Positions 1-9,667 are shown, numbered from the stretch's first letter. The stretch is 64,000 bases of DNA from Mesonia mobilis DSM 19841 (GCF_000423405.1 NZ_AUHX01000001.1:496001-560000); one strand, 5' to 3'. Translations and numbers: made by a program. Notes: generated from the letters alone by a model not told the origin.

Positions 1-1
1 C

Positions 2-1000
2 GTTGAAGAAATGAGAGATTTTTTTCAGCAAGCAGATAAAATTTATTTTGATGAAGCACCTTGTAAGGCAATTGATATAGATCAAGATGTTCCTGATAAT
101 AATATTAATCAGTTTAGAGTTTTAGCTGGGTTAGGTGCTACAGTTTCAAACGAACAAGTTTTCAATAACCTTAAACTAATTACTAAAGAAGGTTTCTTAA
201 AAAATGGAGCCACATTATTCTTTGCCGAAAATCCTGAACATTTTTTCGAAAAAGCCGTAATACGTTGTATCGCTTTTGATGGTATTTATAAACGGTTTAT
301 TGAAGACGATAAAATAATGATAGGCTCTTTATACAATCAATACTTGCAAGCAATGTCTTGGTTGAAGAAGAAATTAGATGTACGTTATGATATTGAGGGA
401 GAAGGTTCCCAACCAAGAAAAGAAATTTGGGAAATTCCGGAAACCGTTTTCAAAGAAGCTATAATTAATGCCCTGGCGCATAGAGATTATTACGATAAAG
501 GAGCTCGTATTACTATTGAGGTATTTAATGATAGAGTTGAGATTTCTAATCCTGGAGGTTTAATCAGTGGTATTCCTAAAAATGAATTTGGTAAAAGAAG
601 CTTAAGTAGAAATCCTTTAATATTTGGTCTATTTGAGAGAATTAGAATGGTTGAACAAGTGGGCTCAGGTATTGGAAGAATGAGAGACTTAATGATTGAA
701 GCTGATTTAACTGAACCTGAATTTAATACTGAAGGAATGTTTACTGTAACAGTTAGAAGACCTTTTGATTTTAATAAGTGGGTAGATAAGTGGGTTGATA
801 ATCTTACTGATAATAGAGTTAATATCATTAAAGCTATTCACGAAAATAGTAAAGTTTCTAAAAGAGAACTTGAAGATAAAGTTGGCTTAAGTGCTACTGC
901 TATTGATAACAACCTTGATGCCCTAAAAGATTTAGGTCTTATAGAAAGAGTTGGTAGCGCAAAAGGAGGTCATTGGCAAATTAATTATATACTTCCTTAA
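2..1000 (+). CDS. ATP-binding protein, AlbA_2/HATPase_c_4 type, 5'-truncated by window
   Basis: The reading frame is open to the window edge (Val-Glu-Glu precedes the first Met at 11), so the N-terminus, where this family carries its AlbA_2 (Schlafen-like) nucleic-acid-binding domain, is missing. The visible part has a GHKL-type ATPase block: EAIINALAHRDY (N box, Asn and His-Arg-Asp), then a segment with VEISNPGGL (G1-like), then EQVGSGIGRM (G2-like). A linker with a repeated WVDKWVDN stretch leads to a C-terminal winged helix (about residues 275-325). Such proteins are often annotated as transcriptional regulators or RecG-like ATPases. The stop TAA at 998-1000 is followed at once by the next gene, so the two are almost certainly co-transcribed. 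It lies in an accessory region and could regulate or partner the KAP NTPase; that link is an inference. Confidence 0.8.
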   Translation, partial: VEEMRDFFQQADKIYFDEAPCKAIDIDQDVPDNNINQFRVLAGLGATVSNEQVFNNLKLITKEGFLKNGATLFFAENPEHFFEKAVIRCIAFDGIYKRFIEDDKIMIGSLYNQYLQAMSWLKKKLDVRYDIEGEGSQPRKEIWEIPETVFKEAIINALAHRDYYDKGARITIEVFNDRVEISNPGGLISGIPKNEFGKRSLSRNPLIFGLFERIRMVEQVGSGIGRMRDLMIEADLTEPEFNTEGMFTVTVRRPFDFNKWVDKWVDNLTDNRVNIIKAIHENSKVSKRELEDKVGLSATAIDNNLDALKDLGLIERVGSAKGGHWQINYILP

Positions 1001-1024
1001 GTGGGTAAAAAGGTGGGTAGAAAA

Positions 1025-4015
1025 ATGACAATAAAAATAGAACGTTTCTTCGATAAGATTTTTGAAAATAGGATGTTTAAGATTTCATCTGTTTATGTAT
1101 TAGGAATCTTAATGTTCTATTTAGCATCATCTACAGTTAATAGAATAATTTCTAAATATTTTACTATCGATGAAAAGCTAATATTACAAATTCCTAAATT
1201 TATTTTTGTTGTTTTATTTGCTGTAGCTGTAATGTATATTTTATACAAAATAGCTTTAAAAAAGTATCAGCCTTCAATCTTTTTGATTCATTCATTAGTT
1301 GCGTCTAGCTTGATTTATGTAGTATTGAAGTGGGGAATTGATAAAGATGGATGGGACTTCATATTATTTTCTTCAAAATTATTCTACGTTGACTTTTTAG
1401 GAGTATTGTTAGTTCTTGCAATTATACTGACTGTTATAAATTTATTAAGTAAAAAAGAGCTTGAAAGAAAGCCTAATCCGTTTATCTCTGATGACCCTGT
1501 TTTATTAAAAGGCGATGACAAGTTAAACTACCACAAAAGAGCGGCAAAAATTGTCGAATATTTAGAAAGATCAAACTTTAAAAATTCATTTACAATTGGA
1601 ATTGTTGGTCCTTGGGGTAATGGTAAATCAAGTTTGATTAGCCTAATTGAAGAGAAGTTAGAAGAGAAAAGTAATGAACATACAATTCATTTAAAGTTTT
1701 TACCATATCTAAATCACAGCGAAACTGATATTATTTCAGAGTTTTTCAAACAGTTAAGTACCGAAATAAATAAGTATAGTGGGAGATTGTCAAATCAATT
1801 TTTGAGTTATTCTGATAAGCTTTTAAAACTGTACAAGAATAAAAGTATTTCTGAATTCTTTAAACCTAATTCGAGTATATTTTCTGATTCTTCTTCTTAC
1901 GATACTTATAAAAAAATTAATGATACTTTAAATCTATTAGACAAGAAATATATAGTATTTATAGATGATCTTGATAGACTTTCAAATAGTGAAGTTTTAC
2001 AAGTCTTAAAGTTAGTTAGAAATACTGCTAATTTTAAAAACTTCATTTTTCTTATAGCTTTAGATAAAGATTATGTACTTGAATCTTTATTGGTGAAAAA
2101 TGATATTGCTGACCATACATTTGTAGATAAATTTTTTCAATTAGAAGTTTACTTGCCAGAAATTGAAAAATCCCAATTAAAAACTGATTTCATAGGTTTA
2201 TTGAAACAAACAGATTTAGGTTTTGAAGGAGAATTTATTAGAAATGTTGAAGCTTGTATCTATAAAGAGGATAATTTATTTGATGATTATATTTCAAATT
2301 ATAGAGGTGTAAAACGCTTAGTAAATCAATTGGTTTTTGATTTTAAATCCTTACCAGATGAGCTTAATACAAATGATTTTTTAAATTTCACATATTTAAA
2401 AATGACGTTTCCTTACGCAATAAAATTTTTAAATAATAATTGGTCAACCATAATTCCTTATAATCCAGAAAAAAAACTTTGTGAATTGGTAGAAACCGAA
2501 GATGATTCTGATAAAGGTGATACTTTTAAAGTAATGAGAAGATATAAGGTTTTTCATTTAAATCAAAAGCTTAATATAGATTTTAGCAAGTATGAAATCT
2601 CTAAAGATATTGATAAAGAAACAAAGATTAACGAAACAAATAATTTAACTAAACAGCAAAATATTTTATTAATAAAAACATTAATTGTGCTTTTTGGTAA
2701 AGAAAATATTACTGACAGTCATACCTCAATAAAGTTTGAAAATAATCTTCGAAAACTACTTCAACAAAAAATACAAGAAAAAGATTTAAGTGAAGTTAAA
2801 TTTAAAAGCATATTTAATTTTGATAATAACTTTGAGAACTTAAATAAGTTATTGAATGAAGGTCATACGAATAGTATTTTAAATAGACTAGAATACTTTA
2901 ATACAATTGATAAAAATGAGGCTTTAAGAGCAATAATAATATTGCTATATATTTTTAACGATGCAGAATTTTATTCTTTTAATTCAACTTCTGTATGGAA
3001 TATGTTATCTGAATTTATTGTGCGTCAATTAAAGTTTAAAATAGGAAATAATGATTTTTGGACAGATAATGATAAACCAAATATTTGGAAATATATAGTT
3101 AGTGAGTTTATCGATAAGGATAATTTTAAACTTAAAAGTAAAATCCAATTTTTAGCACTCATAAGTGAGTCTAGAATTAGACTTGATTTTTCTGATTGGG
3201 GAACCACAGAAGATGATCTTAAAGATCTGTCACTTTCTTTATATAAAAAGTTATTAGACGATAAGCAAAATAATTTATGGGACATCCATGACTATTCTTT
3301 TTATCATGCCTATCATGATGTTCGAAAATTTCATACAGCTGATAAGATTAATCTAATTACAATAGACTTTTGGTCTAAAAATGATATTACTTTATTGTGT
3401 GCTCAAATGATACAAAATGATGCTTGGACTACCAAAATGCTTAAAACATCGGACTATGCAGCACAATTGTTTGGATCGAAACAAAAGTACAAAGAGTTTA
3501 TAAATAATAATTTACCAAATCCTATAACATCAGAACTGAAAGAATATGTTCAATTTTTAGAATTAGAAAGCTATACCGATTTTAGTAGATATATTAGATT
3601 TGAATTCTCAAGTTTTAATTTCATTAAACTAAAGCTTCAAAGAGTAATAGATTTTAATAACCTTGCCCAAGATGAAGCAGAAACCATTGTTGAAATAGTA
3701 TTAAAATCAGATAATAAAGACCTTTGGAACATAACATATACAGATATGAATACTAATGTTATTTCTGGGTTTATAGAATTAAGAAGATACAATATAGGTG
3801 GTACACTTTTTACTTTTATTAGATTACAATCAGGCAATTATCACAAATCTATACCCGAGATGTTCCAACATTATAAAGAAATGCTTTCCAATAATAACAT
3901 TAATTCTAAAATAGATTTAGAACAAAAATCGATAACAGTTGAGGATATTGATGAGTCCATAAAAATTATTTCAGTACAACCAACCAGTTATGATTCGAAA
4001 ATTAAATCAACTTGA
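1025..4015 (+). CDS. KAP family P-loop NTPase with N-terminal membrane segments
   Basis: Counting from the alternative GTG at 1001, there are four hydrophobic helices at about residues 28-48, 62-86, 92-110 and 127-149. They precede a KAP-type P-loop domain: Walker A GPWGNGKSS at 203-211 and Walker B YIVFIDDLDRL at 317-327. The DDLDRL form and the four-helix insertion are typical of KAP NTPases, which sit at the inner face of the membrane; some members act in phage exclusion. The remaining 600 residues are poorly recognisable, AT-rich and Lys/Asn-rich. The start is ambiguous: GTG 1001 abuts the previous stop, while ATG 1025 is preceded by a G-rich aaggtgggt stretch, so I prefer 1025. Co-transcribed with the AlbA_2-type ATPase gene. 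A role in anti-phage defence is an inference from family and context. Confidence 0.85.
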   Translation: MTIKIERFFDKIFENRMFKISSVYVLGILMFYLASSTVNRIISKYFTIDEKLILQIPKFIFVVLFAVAVMYILYKIALKKYQPSIFLIHSLVASSLIYVVLKWGIDKDGWDFILFSSKLFYVDFLGVLLVLAIILTVINLLSKKELERKPNPFISDDPVLLKGDDKLNYHKRAAKIVEYLERSNFKNSFTIGIVGPWGNGKSSLISLIEEKLEEKSNEHTIHLKFLPYLNHSETDIISEFFKQLSTEINKYSGRLSNQFLSYSDKLLKLYKNKSISEFFKPNSSIFSDSSSYDTYKKINDTLNLLDKKYIVFIDDLDRLSNSEVLQVLKLVRNTANFKNFIFLIALDKDYVLESLLVKNDIADHTFVDKFFQLEVYLPEIEKSQLKTDFIGLLKQTDLGFEGEFIRNVEACIYKEDNLFDDYISNYRGVKRLVNQLVFDFKSLPDELNTNDFLNFTYLKMTFPYAIKFLNNNWSTIIPYNPEKKLCELVETEDDSDKGDTFKVMRRYKVFHLNQKLNIDFSKYEISKDIDKETKINETNNLTKQQNILLIKTLIVLFGKENITDSHTSIKFENNLRKLLQQKIQEKDLSEVKFKSIFNFDNNFENLNKLLNEGHTNSILNRLEYFNTIDKNEALRAIIILLYIFNDAEFYSFNSTSVWNMLSEFIVRQLKFKIGNNDFWTDNDKPNIWKYIVSEFIDKDNFKLKSKIQFLALISESRIRLDFSDWGTTEDDLKDLSLSLYKKLLDDKQNNLWDIHDYSFYHAYHDVRKFHTADKINLITIDFWSKNDITLLCAQMIQNDAWTTKMLKTSDYAAQLFGSKQKYKEFINNNLPNPITSELKEYVQFLELESYTDFSRYIRFEFSSFNFIKLKLQRVIDFNNLAQDEAETIVEIVLKSDNKDLWNITYTDMNTNVISGFIELRRYNIGGTLFTFIRLQSGNYHKSIPEMFQHYKEMLSNNNINSKIDLEQKSITVEDIDESIKIISVQPTSYDSKIKST

Positions 4016-4154
4016 AATAATGAAAATTATGGCAAGAAAGATGTTAGTCATACAATTTACAGTATTTTAGAAAAAATAGTGTGAGAATGAGTTAATCACT
4101 ATTTCGATAATTATAAAAAACCTATTACCACCATTGACATTAAACCGACAATGT

Positions 4155-4751
4155 ATGCAGGTTAGTAGTATCTACTATACTAACTTATACTTTTTAATAA
4201 CCAATATTACTCCTCCCATCAACGATAAAAGTTATAGGGAACTAAAGTTAGAAGTACAAGAAGCTTCAAAAAAGGAATTGATTTTTTTATGCGCCGGTAG
4301 CTTACTTTGGTTGTTCATAACATTTATCTGGTATTTCACCAACTCTCCATATCATAAAAGTATTTATACTTTTATGATTGCCGGACTAATGTTACCCTTG
4401 GCTTTTCTGGGATCTAAAATTTTCAATACGCAATGGAAGCTTCCCTCTAATCACCTACAACCTTTAGGCTTATGGTTAAATTTTGCCCAGCTTGCTTACT
4501 TTCCTATTCTTATTTTTATATTTTTAATATCTCCAGAGTATTTTTTAATGGTTTATTCTATCATTACCGGAGCCCATTTATTTCCTTATGCGTGGTTATA
4601 TGATGAGATAGCTTATGCCATTATTGCCATATTGATTTCTGTAGGATCGCTTTTCTTAAAATTATACCTTCCTTTCGAAATAATTTGGATCATCGCTTTA
4701 TTTACTTCCATCTCATTATTGTTGTTATTTTTCAAAATAAGAAAAGGGTAA
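4155..4751 (+). CDS. Small multi-pass membrane protein (DUF7010-like)
   Basis: After a short polar stretch (NDKSYRELKLEVQEASKKE) there are about six hydrophobic helices with little loop sequence between them. Length and layout resemble the DUF7010 family, with no known function. The start is unclear: TTG 4134 and ATG 4155 are both possible, neither has a ribosome site, and the first 20 or so residues look unlike the family. The original 5' end may have been lost or replaced. It sits between the KAP gene and the integrase, inside the presumed element, so it may be cargo or a remnant. Confidence 0.6.
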   Translation: MQVSSIYYTNLYFLITNITPPINDKSYRELKLEVQEASKKELIFLCAGSLLWLFITFIWYFTNSPYHKSIYTFMIAGLMLPLAFLGSKIFNTQWKLPSNHLQPLGLWLNFAQLAYFPILIFIFLISPEYFLMVYSIITGAHLFPYAWLYDEIAYAIIAILISVGSLFLKLYLPFEIIWIIALFTSISLLLLFFKIRKG

Positions 4752-4940
4752 ATATTATTTTAGTTGAGATTATTTATTTATTTTCAAATTAAATAAATTA
4801 GATGTTAATCATCTTGCTTATTTAATTTACAAGTCGTTAACAAATCGGATATCAGTTACTAACTAAAAGTATTTTGTCCTTTGATTAGAATTAGAAAATT
4901 TAATATTCTAATTTTTTCTGGAGTTTTGATTAGATTTCTC

Positions 4941-6173
4941 CTATTCAACATTACCATTAAGTTTTGTATTTAAGAATGACATATCATCCTTAACTTTATT
5001 ATCAATCACACGCGCATAAATTTGTGTGGTCGCTAACTTGGTATGACCTAATAGCTTCGAAACTGTTTCTATAGGAACTCCATTAGTCAGCGTAATGGTT
5101 GTTGCAAAAGTATGTCTAGCTACGTGAAAGGTCAGATTCTTTTTAATTCCACAAAAATCAGATATCTCCTTTAAATAACTATTCAGTTTTTGATTCGAGT
5201 AATGAGGTAATAAAGTTTTTGAATGAGCAGTTTTTGGATGATTTTGATAAGATTTTAAAATATTTCTGGCTTGATTAAGCAAAGGAATTTTAAGCGCTGT
5301 TTTGGTTTTTTGACGTTCCGTTTCGATCCATTGATTCCCTTCAAAATCCATCCCTATATTATCTATTGAAAGTTTAGTTATATCAATATACGAAAGTCCT
5401 GTATAGCAGCTAAAAAGAAAAATGTCCTTAACTATATTAAGTCTATCTATAGAAGATTGAAAATTCTCGATAGAATCCAATTCCTCTTTAGTCAGAAACT
5501 CCCTCCTTTTCTTTATAAATGATGATTTAAATCTCACAAACGGATCCTTTGGTATCCATTCATGATGATAAGCCATAGTCACCATTTTACGCAATCTCTG
5601 AAGATGTTTCACGGCGGTATTATGACTCATTTTGCGCTGATGATCTTGAGGTTGATAGGATTTTATAAAAAATTCAAAATCTTTGATAAAGGTGTAGTTT
5701 AAATCTATTAATCTATAATCGTTTAAACTGAATTTAGCGGACAAGAATTTATACAAATATCTCTGGGTAACTTTATAATGCTTTAAAGTACGAGAAGAAA
5801 GCGATTGCTTAGAAATCTCATTATGGTATTCAAATAAATCCTTTAATGAGCGGTAAAATACATCTTTTCCTAAATATCGATTTTTGATTGCCTGAGCAGT
5901 AATCATTTTATGTTCGGACAACAACTCTTCATAAGCTAAATAAATATTTGATCTCACTTGATCTAAATACTTATTTACAAGTTTAGACTCTTGACGTTTT
6001 CCCTTCATCATACCTCGGGAAGCTTCCCAATTCTCAGCAGGAATTCTCCTTTTTAGACTAAAATTTGCCCTATTTCCATCTACAGTAATTCTAGCATAAA
6101 TTGGTACTTTGTTATTTTTGGAGCGAGAAGAATAAATCCAAAAAATTAGGCTGAATGTTGATCGATTTTTCAT
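4941..6173 (-). CDS. Tyrosine site-specific recombinase (Bacteroidota type)
   Basis: Cuts and rejoins DNA at attachment sites through a covalent 3'-phosphotyrosine. Domains in order: an N-terminal arm-binding domain (residues 5-90, FSLIFWIYSSR...VPIYARITVDG), a SAM-like core-binding domain (105-210) and the catalytic domain (225-395). Visible catalytic residues are a Lys in the QKTKTALK hairpin, His350 and Arg353 (HVARH), His377 (LLGH) and the nucleophile Tyr386 (QIYAR). The usual first Arg in the TGLR motif is Ser261 here (TGLSYIDI), as is known for the CTnDOT integrase. Length 410 fits the family. It is encoded 232 bases from tRNA-Arg and points away from it, matching a tRNA-integrating element. 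The upstream gap has an inverted repeat that could be an arm site. Confidence 0.93.
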   Translation of the reverse strand: MKNRSTFSLIFWIYSSRSKNNKVPIYARITVDGNRANFSLKRRIPAENWEASRGMMKGKRQESKLVNKYLDQVRSNIYLAYEELLSEHKMITAQAIKNRYLGKDVFYRSLKDLFEYHNEISKQSLSSRTLKHYKVTQRYLYKFLSAKFSLNDYRLIDLNYTFIKDFEFFIKSYQPQDHQRKMSHNTAVKHLQRLRKMVTMAYHHEWIPKDPFVRFKSSFIKKRREFLTKEELDSIENFQSSIDRLNIVKDIFLFSCYTGLSYIDITKLSIDNIGMDFEGNQWIETERQKTKTALKIPLLNQARNILKSYQNHPKTAHSKTLLPHYSNQKLNSYLKEISDFCGIKKNLTFHVARHTFATTITLTNGVPIETVSKLLGHTKLATTQIYARVIDNKVKDDMSFLNTKLNGNVE

Positions 6174-6256
6174 TTTTATCGTCTTTAATTATACATTTTT
6201 TAAAAAGACGAAAGTCAAATACAGGTGTCTAATATTAAGACAGTTACACTTAAATT

Positions 6257-6290
6257 GGTTCACAATTTTATAAGATTCAAATTGTGAACC
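6257..6290. repeat. Inverted repeat between integrase and tRNA-Arg
   Basis: Two perfect 12-base arms, ggttcacaattt at 6257 and its complement at 6279, are separated by 10 bases. No T-run follows, so it is unlikely to be a terminator. Its place between the integrase start and the tRNA fits a recombinase or excisionase binding site or an operator for the integrase gene. The function is inferred. Confidence 0.5.
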
Positions 6291-6347
6291 GAATTGCGAA
6301 CATTTTTAGCGGTTTTTATTAATTATAAATATAACCAATAAAAACAT

Positions 6348-6381
6348 AAAACCCTGAAAATCATACGATTTACAGGGTTTT
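6348..6381 (-). terminator. Terminator after tRNA-Arg
   Basis: The stem aaaaccctg (6348-6356) pairs with cagggtttt (6373-6381), and the minus strand continues in T-rich sequence. It lies 25 bases past the tRNA 3' end and probably ends the tRNA transcript. Confidence 0.6.
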
Positions 6382-6405
6382 AGTTTGAATTGAATACTTA
6401 AAAAG

Positions 6406-6479
<74 letters not shown>

Positions 6480-6598
6480 TTTTGCTTTGTAAGCGGTTGC
6501 AAATATATTAATACTTCTGAATAAAACAACACTAATTACTTCAAAAAATTGAGAAGAATTATTAATCTACTCATATTCAGAAAGAAAAAATTTAAAAT

Positions 6599-7960
6599 TT
6601 ATTCATATTTATTGATGTACACCGTTTTTCGGTTTAAAAACTCTTTAATTCCGTGAGATGAAAGCTCTCTACCGTAACCAGATTCTTTAGTTCCGCCAAA
6701 AGGTAATCTAGGATCACTTTTTACCAGATCGTTTACAAAAACGGCTCCATCTTCAAATTGCGGAATTAACGCTTTTGCGCGCTCATAATCTTCCGTAAAA
6801 ATAGAAACTCCTAAACCAAATGCAGATCTATTCACCAAATCGATCGCTTCCATATCAGAATTAAAGCTGGTTACCGCGATTAGAGGTCCGAAAGTTTCTT
6901 CTTTGAAAATAGGAGATTTTTTATCGACATTAATAACAATTGTGGGTTCAAAATAGGCTTTATTTCTTTTACCTCCTAGTACTACTTTAGCTCCTTTTTT
7001 CTTCGACTTTTCTAATTGTTCTTCTAATTCGATCGCGAGATCTTCACGAGCTAAAACTCCAATATACGTATCTTCATCCATCGGATCGCCACTTTTTAAT
7101 TCTCGTACTTGGGTGATAAATTCTTCTAAAAATTGCTCATAAATCGATTCTTGAACGATAAGACGTTTTCCCGCAATACAACTTTGTCCGGTGTTTTGAA
7201 ATCTGGCTTGTACGCAGGTTTTTACCGTTTCAGTAATATTTGCATCTTCAAAAACCACTAACGCATTACTTCCGCCTAATTCTAATACCGATTTTTTAAT
7301 TTCTTCGCCGGCGATTGACGCAACAGAACTTCCCGCTGGTTTGCTACCGGTAAGCGTTACGGCTTTTACACGTTTATCTCGAATTACCTGTTCTACTTTC
7401 TTACTACTAATTATTAAATTTTGAAAACAACCTTCAGGAAAGCCAGCATTTAAGATCGCTTGTTCTATGTTTTCTGCACAACGCATAACGTTACTTGCGT
7501 GTTTAAGTACGCCAACGTTACCGGCCATTAATGCCGGCGCAATAAAACGAAATACTTGCCAGAAAGGATAATTCCACGGCATTACTGCTAAAATTACACC
7601 TAACGGATCGTAACGTACGTAAGATTCTTCAGCATCGGTATCTATAAGTTCTTTTTGAAGTTGATCTTGAGCATTTTCAGCATAATATTCACAAACCCAA
7701 GCGCATTTTTCTATTTCTGCAATGGCTTGCGTAATAGGTTTTCCCATTTCTTTCGTAATCGCCGTGGCGTAATCTTTTTTATTGGTTTTTAACTCATCGG
7801 CTAAATTGAGCATGAGCTCTTTTTTACGATCAAAAGAAACGTGTTTCCAATCTTGAAAGGTTTTATCTGCTTTTTTTAATTTTTTAGTCACATCTGATTT
7901 TGAGTGAACTTTAAATTTTTCTATTTTTTCTCCGTTATAAGGGTTTATTGATGTAAGCAT
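6599..7960 (-). CDS. NAD(P)-dependent aldehyde dehydrogenase (succinate-semialdehyde dehydrogenase-like)
   Basis: Oxidises an aldehyde to the acid with NAD(P). The ALDH fold is complete: PWNYPFW with Asn130, the cofactor-loop TGSKPAG at about 204-210, general base Glu227 in VLELGGSN, and the catalytic Cys261 in NTGQSCIAGKR. The C-terminal LPFGGTKESGYGRE is also present. At 453 residues it matches the short GabD/Sad subgroup, which prefers succinate semialdehyde, but the substrate cannot be read from sequence alone. It stands alone, next to tRNA-Arg on the same strand, so it is probably a monocistronic core gene. ATG start at 7960. Confidence 0.9.
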   Translation of the reverse strand: MLTSINPYNGEKIEKFKVHSKSDVTKKLKKADKTFQDWKHVSFDRKKELMLNLADELKTNKKDYATAITKEMGKPITQAIAEIEKCAWVCEYYAENAQDQLQKELIDTDAEESYVRYDPLGVILAVMPWNYPFWQVFRFIAPALMAGNVGVLKHASNVMRCAENIEQAILNAGFPEGCFQNLIISSKKVEQVIRDKRVKAVTLTGSKPAGSSVASIAGEEIKKSVLELGGSNALVVFEDANITETVKTCVQARFQNTGQSCIAGKRLIVQESIYEQFLEEFITQVRELKSGDPMDEDTYIGVLAREDLAIELEEQLEKSKKKGAKVVLGGKRNKAYFEPTIVINVDKKSPIFKEETFGPLIAVTSFNSDMEAIDLVNRSAFGLGVSIFTEDYERAKALIPQFEDGAVFVNDLVKSDPRLPFGGTKESGYGRELSSHGIKEFLNRKTVYINKYE

Positions 7961-8141
7961 TCTATGTAGTATTTACTTTGAATTAATTTCAACCACTCAA
8001 TTTATAAATCCTAGCGTTGATAGTATTTTCAATTAAGAGTAATTTAACGCGAAGCATTGTTAACAACTACGTGCATAAGTTTAAGGCCACGAAAACTAAA
8101 GATGAATAGGATTACGTAAATTTATTAAAAATCACTTACTT

Positions 8142-8549
8142 ATGGATGTTCGCGACGAATACTTACTGCACATTAGGCCAGAAATCCCTTCAGCAAAAGT
8201 TTCAGAAAACATGTCTGATGAAGAGCGATTTCAGAATGCTACGCTTCGACCGGTTATTAAACTTCAGCATCATTTATTAATTGAAGCTTTTAAAAATTAC
8301 ATTAAAAAGCATAAGAATGTTTTTTTTGAAATTTCGATCGAACGACGCTTGATTTATATTGACAATGCCATCCATAAAGATCAAAAATTTAGAAATAGTT
8401 TAAAAGGGATGATCATTGGTCAATTTACGGTAAATGAATACCTTACCTATATCAAAAATTCTTCAGCTTTAAATAAACGAATGATGAATCTGGTTACCCA
8501 AAGAATTCAGGACAGTATTCAGCTCTTAGAACAAGATTATGTTTGCTAA
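8142..8549 (+). CDS. Conserved hypothetical protein, 135 residues
   Basis: I do not recognise a characterised domain. The protein is soluble, predicted mostly helical in its second half, and begins MDVRDEYLLHIRPEIP after a clear ATG. It contains the stretch ATLRPVIKLQHHLLIEAFKNYI. No signal peptide, membrane segment or Cys cluster is visible. It lies 22 bases upstream of corA on the same strand, and an equivalent small gene sits close to conserved genes in other flavobacteria as far as I recall. Co-transcription with corA is likely. Confidence 0.75.
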   Translation: MDVRDEYLLHIRPEIPSAKVSENMSDEERFQNATLRPVIKLQHHLLIEAFKNYIKKHKNVFFEISIERRLIYIDNAIHKDQKFRNSLKGMIIGQFTVNEYLTYIKNSSALNKRMMNLVTQRIQDSIQLLEQDYVC

Positions 8550-8570
8550 AATTATGCTATTTTTACTTTT

Positions 8571-9656
8571 ATGAGAGTGAGAAGAAAGCATAAAAAAAAG
8601 CAAAAAGTAAAAAATACTTCGGTTAATCAAATTCCCGGACAGGTTACCTATGTTGGTAATAAAGTGACCGAAACTCCTTCTGTTGAAATTATAAATTTTG
8701 ATAGAGAAAAAGTGCATCGCCAAGATAGTAAAAGCGTTTCTGATGCTTTTCATTACAAAGGTCAAGATAGCATTACGTGGATCAACATTAACGGACTTAA
8801 TCACACCAAAGAAATTGAAGAGCTGGGAAAACATTACAAACTTCACCCATTAATTATTGAAGATATTGTAAACACCCAACAACGTCCAAAATTTGACGAT
8901 TACGACGATTATATTTTTGTGGTCGTAAAAATGCTTTACAACGATAGCCAAAATGAATTTGTAAACGAACATTTAAGCATTGTTGCCGGTGATGGTTTTG
9001 TACTTACATTTCAAGAGGCCGATGGCGATGTTTTTGATGGCGTAAGAGAACGCATTAATAACACTAAAGGAAGAATGCGCACTTCTGGCTCAGATTATTT
9101 AATGTATGCCTTGATCGATGCGGTGGTCGATAATTATTTTATTATTATTGAAAGTCTTAGCGATAAAATTGAAATGATCGAAGATCTACTTTTTACGCAA
9201 GCGGTAGAAGATGAAGATATGACGCAAGAAATACAAGACCTTAAACGCGAGGTTTTACGTATTAGAAAAGCAATTTATCCGTTACGTGAAGTAATTAACC
9301 GACTTGAAAATAGTGAACATCATCTTATCGACGAAAAAACCCATAGTTACCTTAGAGATTTACAAGACCATATTACGCAAATTTCAGAGAATATCGAGAT
9401 TTACCGAGAAATGATCTGGGGACTTATGGATATGTATATGACGACCATTAGCAATAAAATGAATGAAGTTATGAAAGTACTAACCATTATGGCAAGTATA
9501 TTTATTCCTTTAACGTTTATGGCCGGTATTTATGGGATGAATTTTGAATATATTCCTGAACTTCAACTGCAATACGGTTACTTTTACCTTTGGGGAGCTA
9601 TGCTTATCGTATTCTTTTTAATGATTTGGTATTTTAGAAGAAAAAAGTGGCTTTAA
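8571..9656 (+). CDS. corA: Magnesium/cobalt transporter CorA
   Basis: Inner-membrane channel for Mg2+ (also Co2+, Ni2+), working as a pentamer. The long cytoplasmic N-terminal domain covers about residues 1-290, followed by two transmembrane helices near the C-terminus. The signature GMN is at 322-324 (AGIYGMNFEY) at the end of TM1, and the protein ends in the usual basic tail RRKKWL. Length 361 is normal for the family. The stop overlaps the upstream GTG of the following lipoprotein frame, and the downstream gene's likely ATG is 12 bases past this stop. Confidence 0.95.
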   Translation: MRVRRKHKKKQKVKNTSVNQIPGQVTYVGNKVTETPSVEIINFDREKVHRQDSKSVSDAFHYKGQDSITWININGLNHTKEIEELGKHYKLHPLIIEDIVNTQQRPKFDDYDDYIFVVVKMLYNDSQNEFVNEHLSIVAGDGFVLTFQEADGDVFDGVRERINNTKGRMRTSGSDYLMYALIDAVVDNYFIIIESLSDKIEMIEDLLFTQAVEDEDMTQEIQDLKREVLRIRKAIYPLREVINRLENSEHHLIDEKTHSYLRDLQDHITQISENIEIYREMIWGLMDMYMTTISNKMNEVMKVLTIMASIFIPLTFMAGIYGMNFEYIPELQLQYGYFYLWGAMLIVFFLMIWYFRRKKWL

Positions 9657-9667
9657 TCTATTTTATT

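Larger units (their letters stand above)
1..6405. mobile_element. tRNA-Arg-proximal end of a probable integrative element
   Basis: A tyrosine recombinase gene (4941-6173, reading away from the tRNA) lies next to the 3' side of tRNA-Arg at 6406. Accessory genes (KAP NTPase, AlbA_2-type ATPase, small membrane protein) fill the rest to the window edge, and core genes start right after the tRNA. This is the usual layout of an element integrated at a tRNA gene. I did not find a second copy of the tRNA 3' end in the window, so the far attachment site must lie to the left of base 1. Extent and activity are inferred. Confidence 0.5.

Noticed and set aside
490-828. Minus-strand ORF of 112 codons inside the AlbA_2-type gene
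   Set aside because: Antisense shadow of a clear domain-bearing gene; no start context and low-complexity translation.
6348-6381. Possible attachment-site repeat beside tRNA-Arg
   Set aside because: It is a stem-loop with a T-run, not a copy of the tRNA 3' end, and fits a terminator better.
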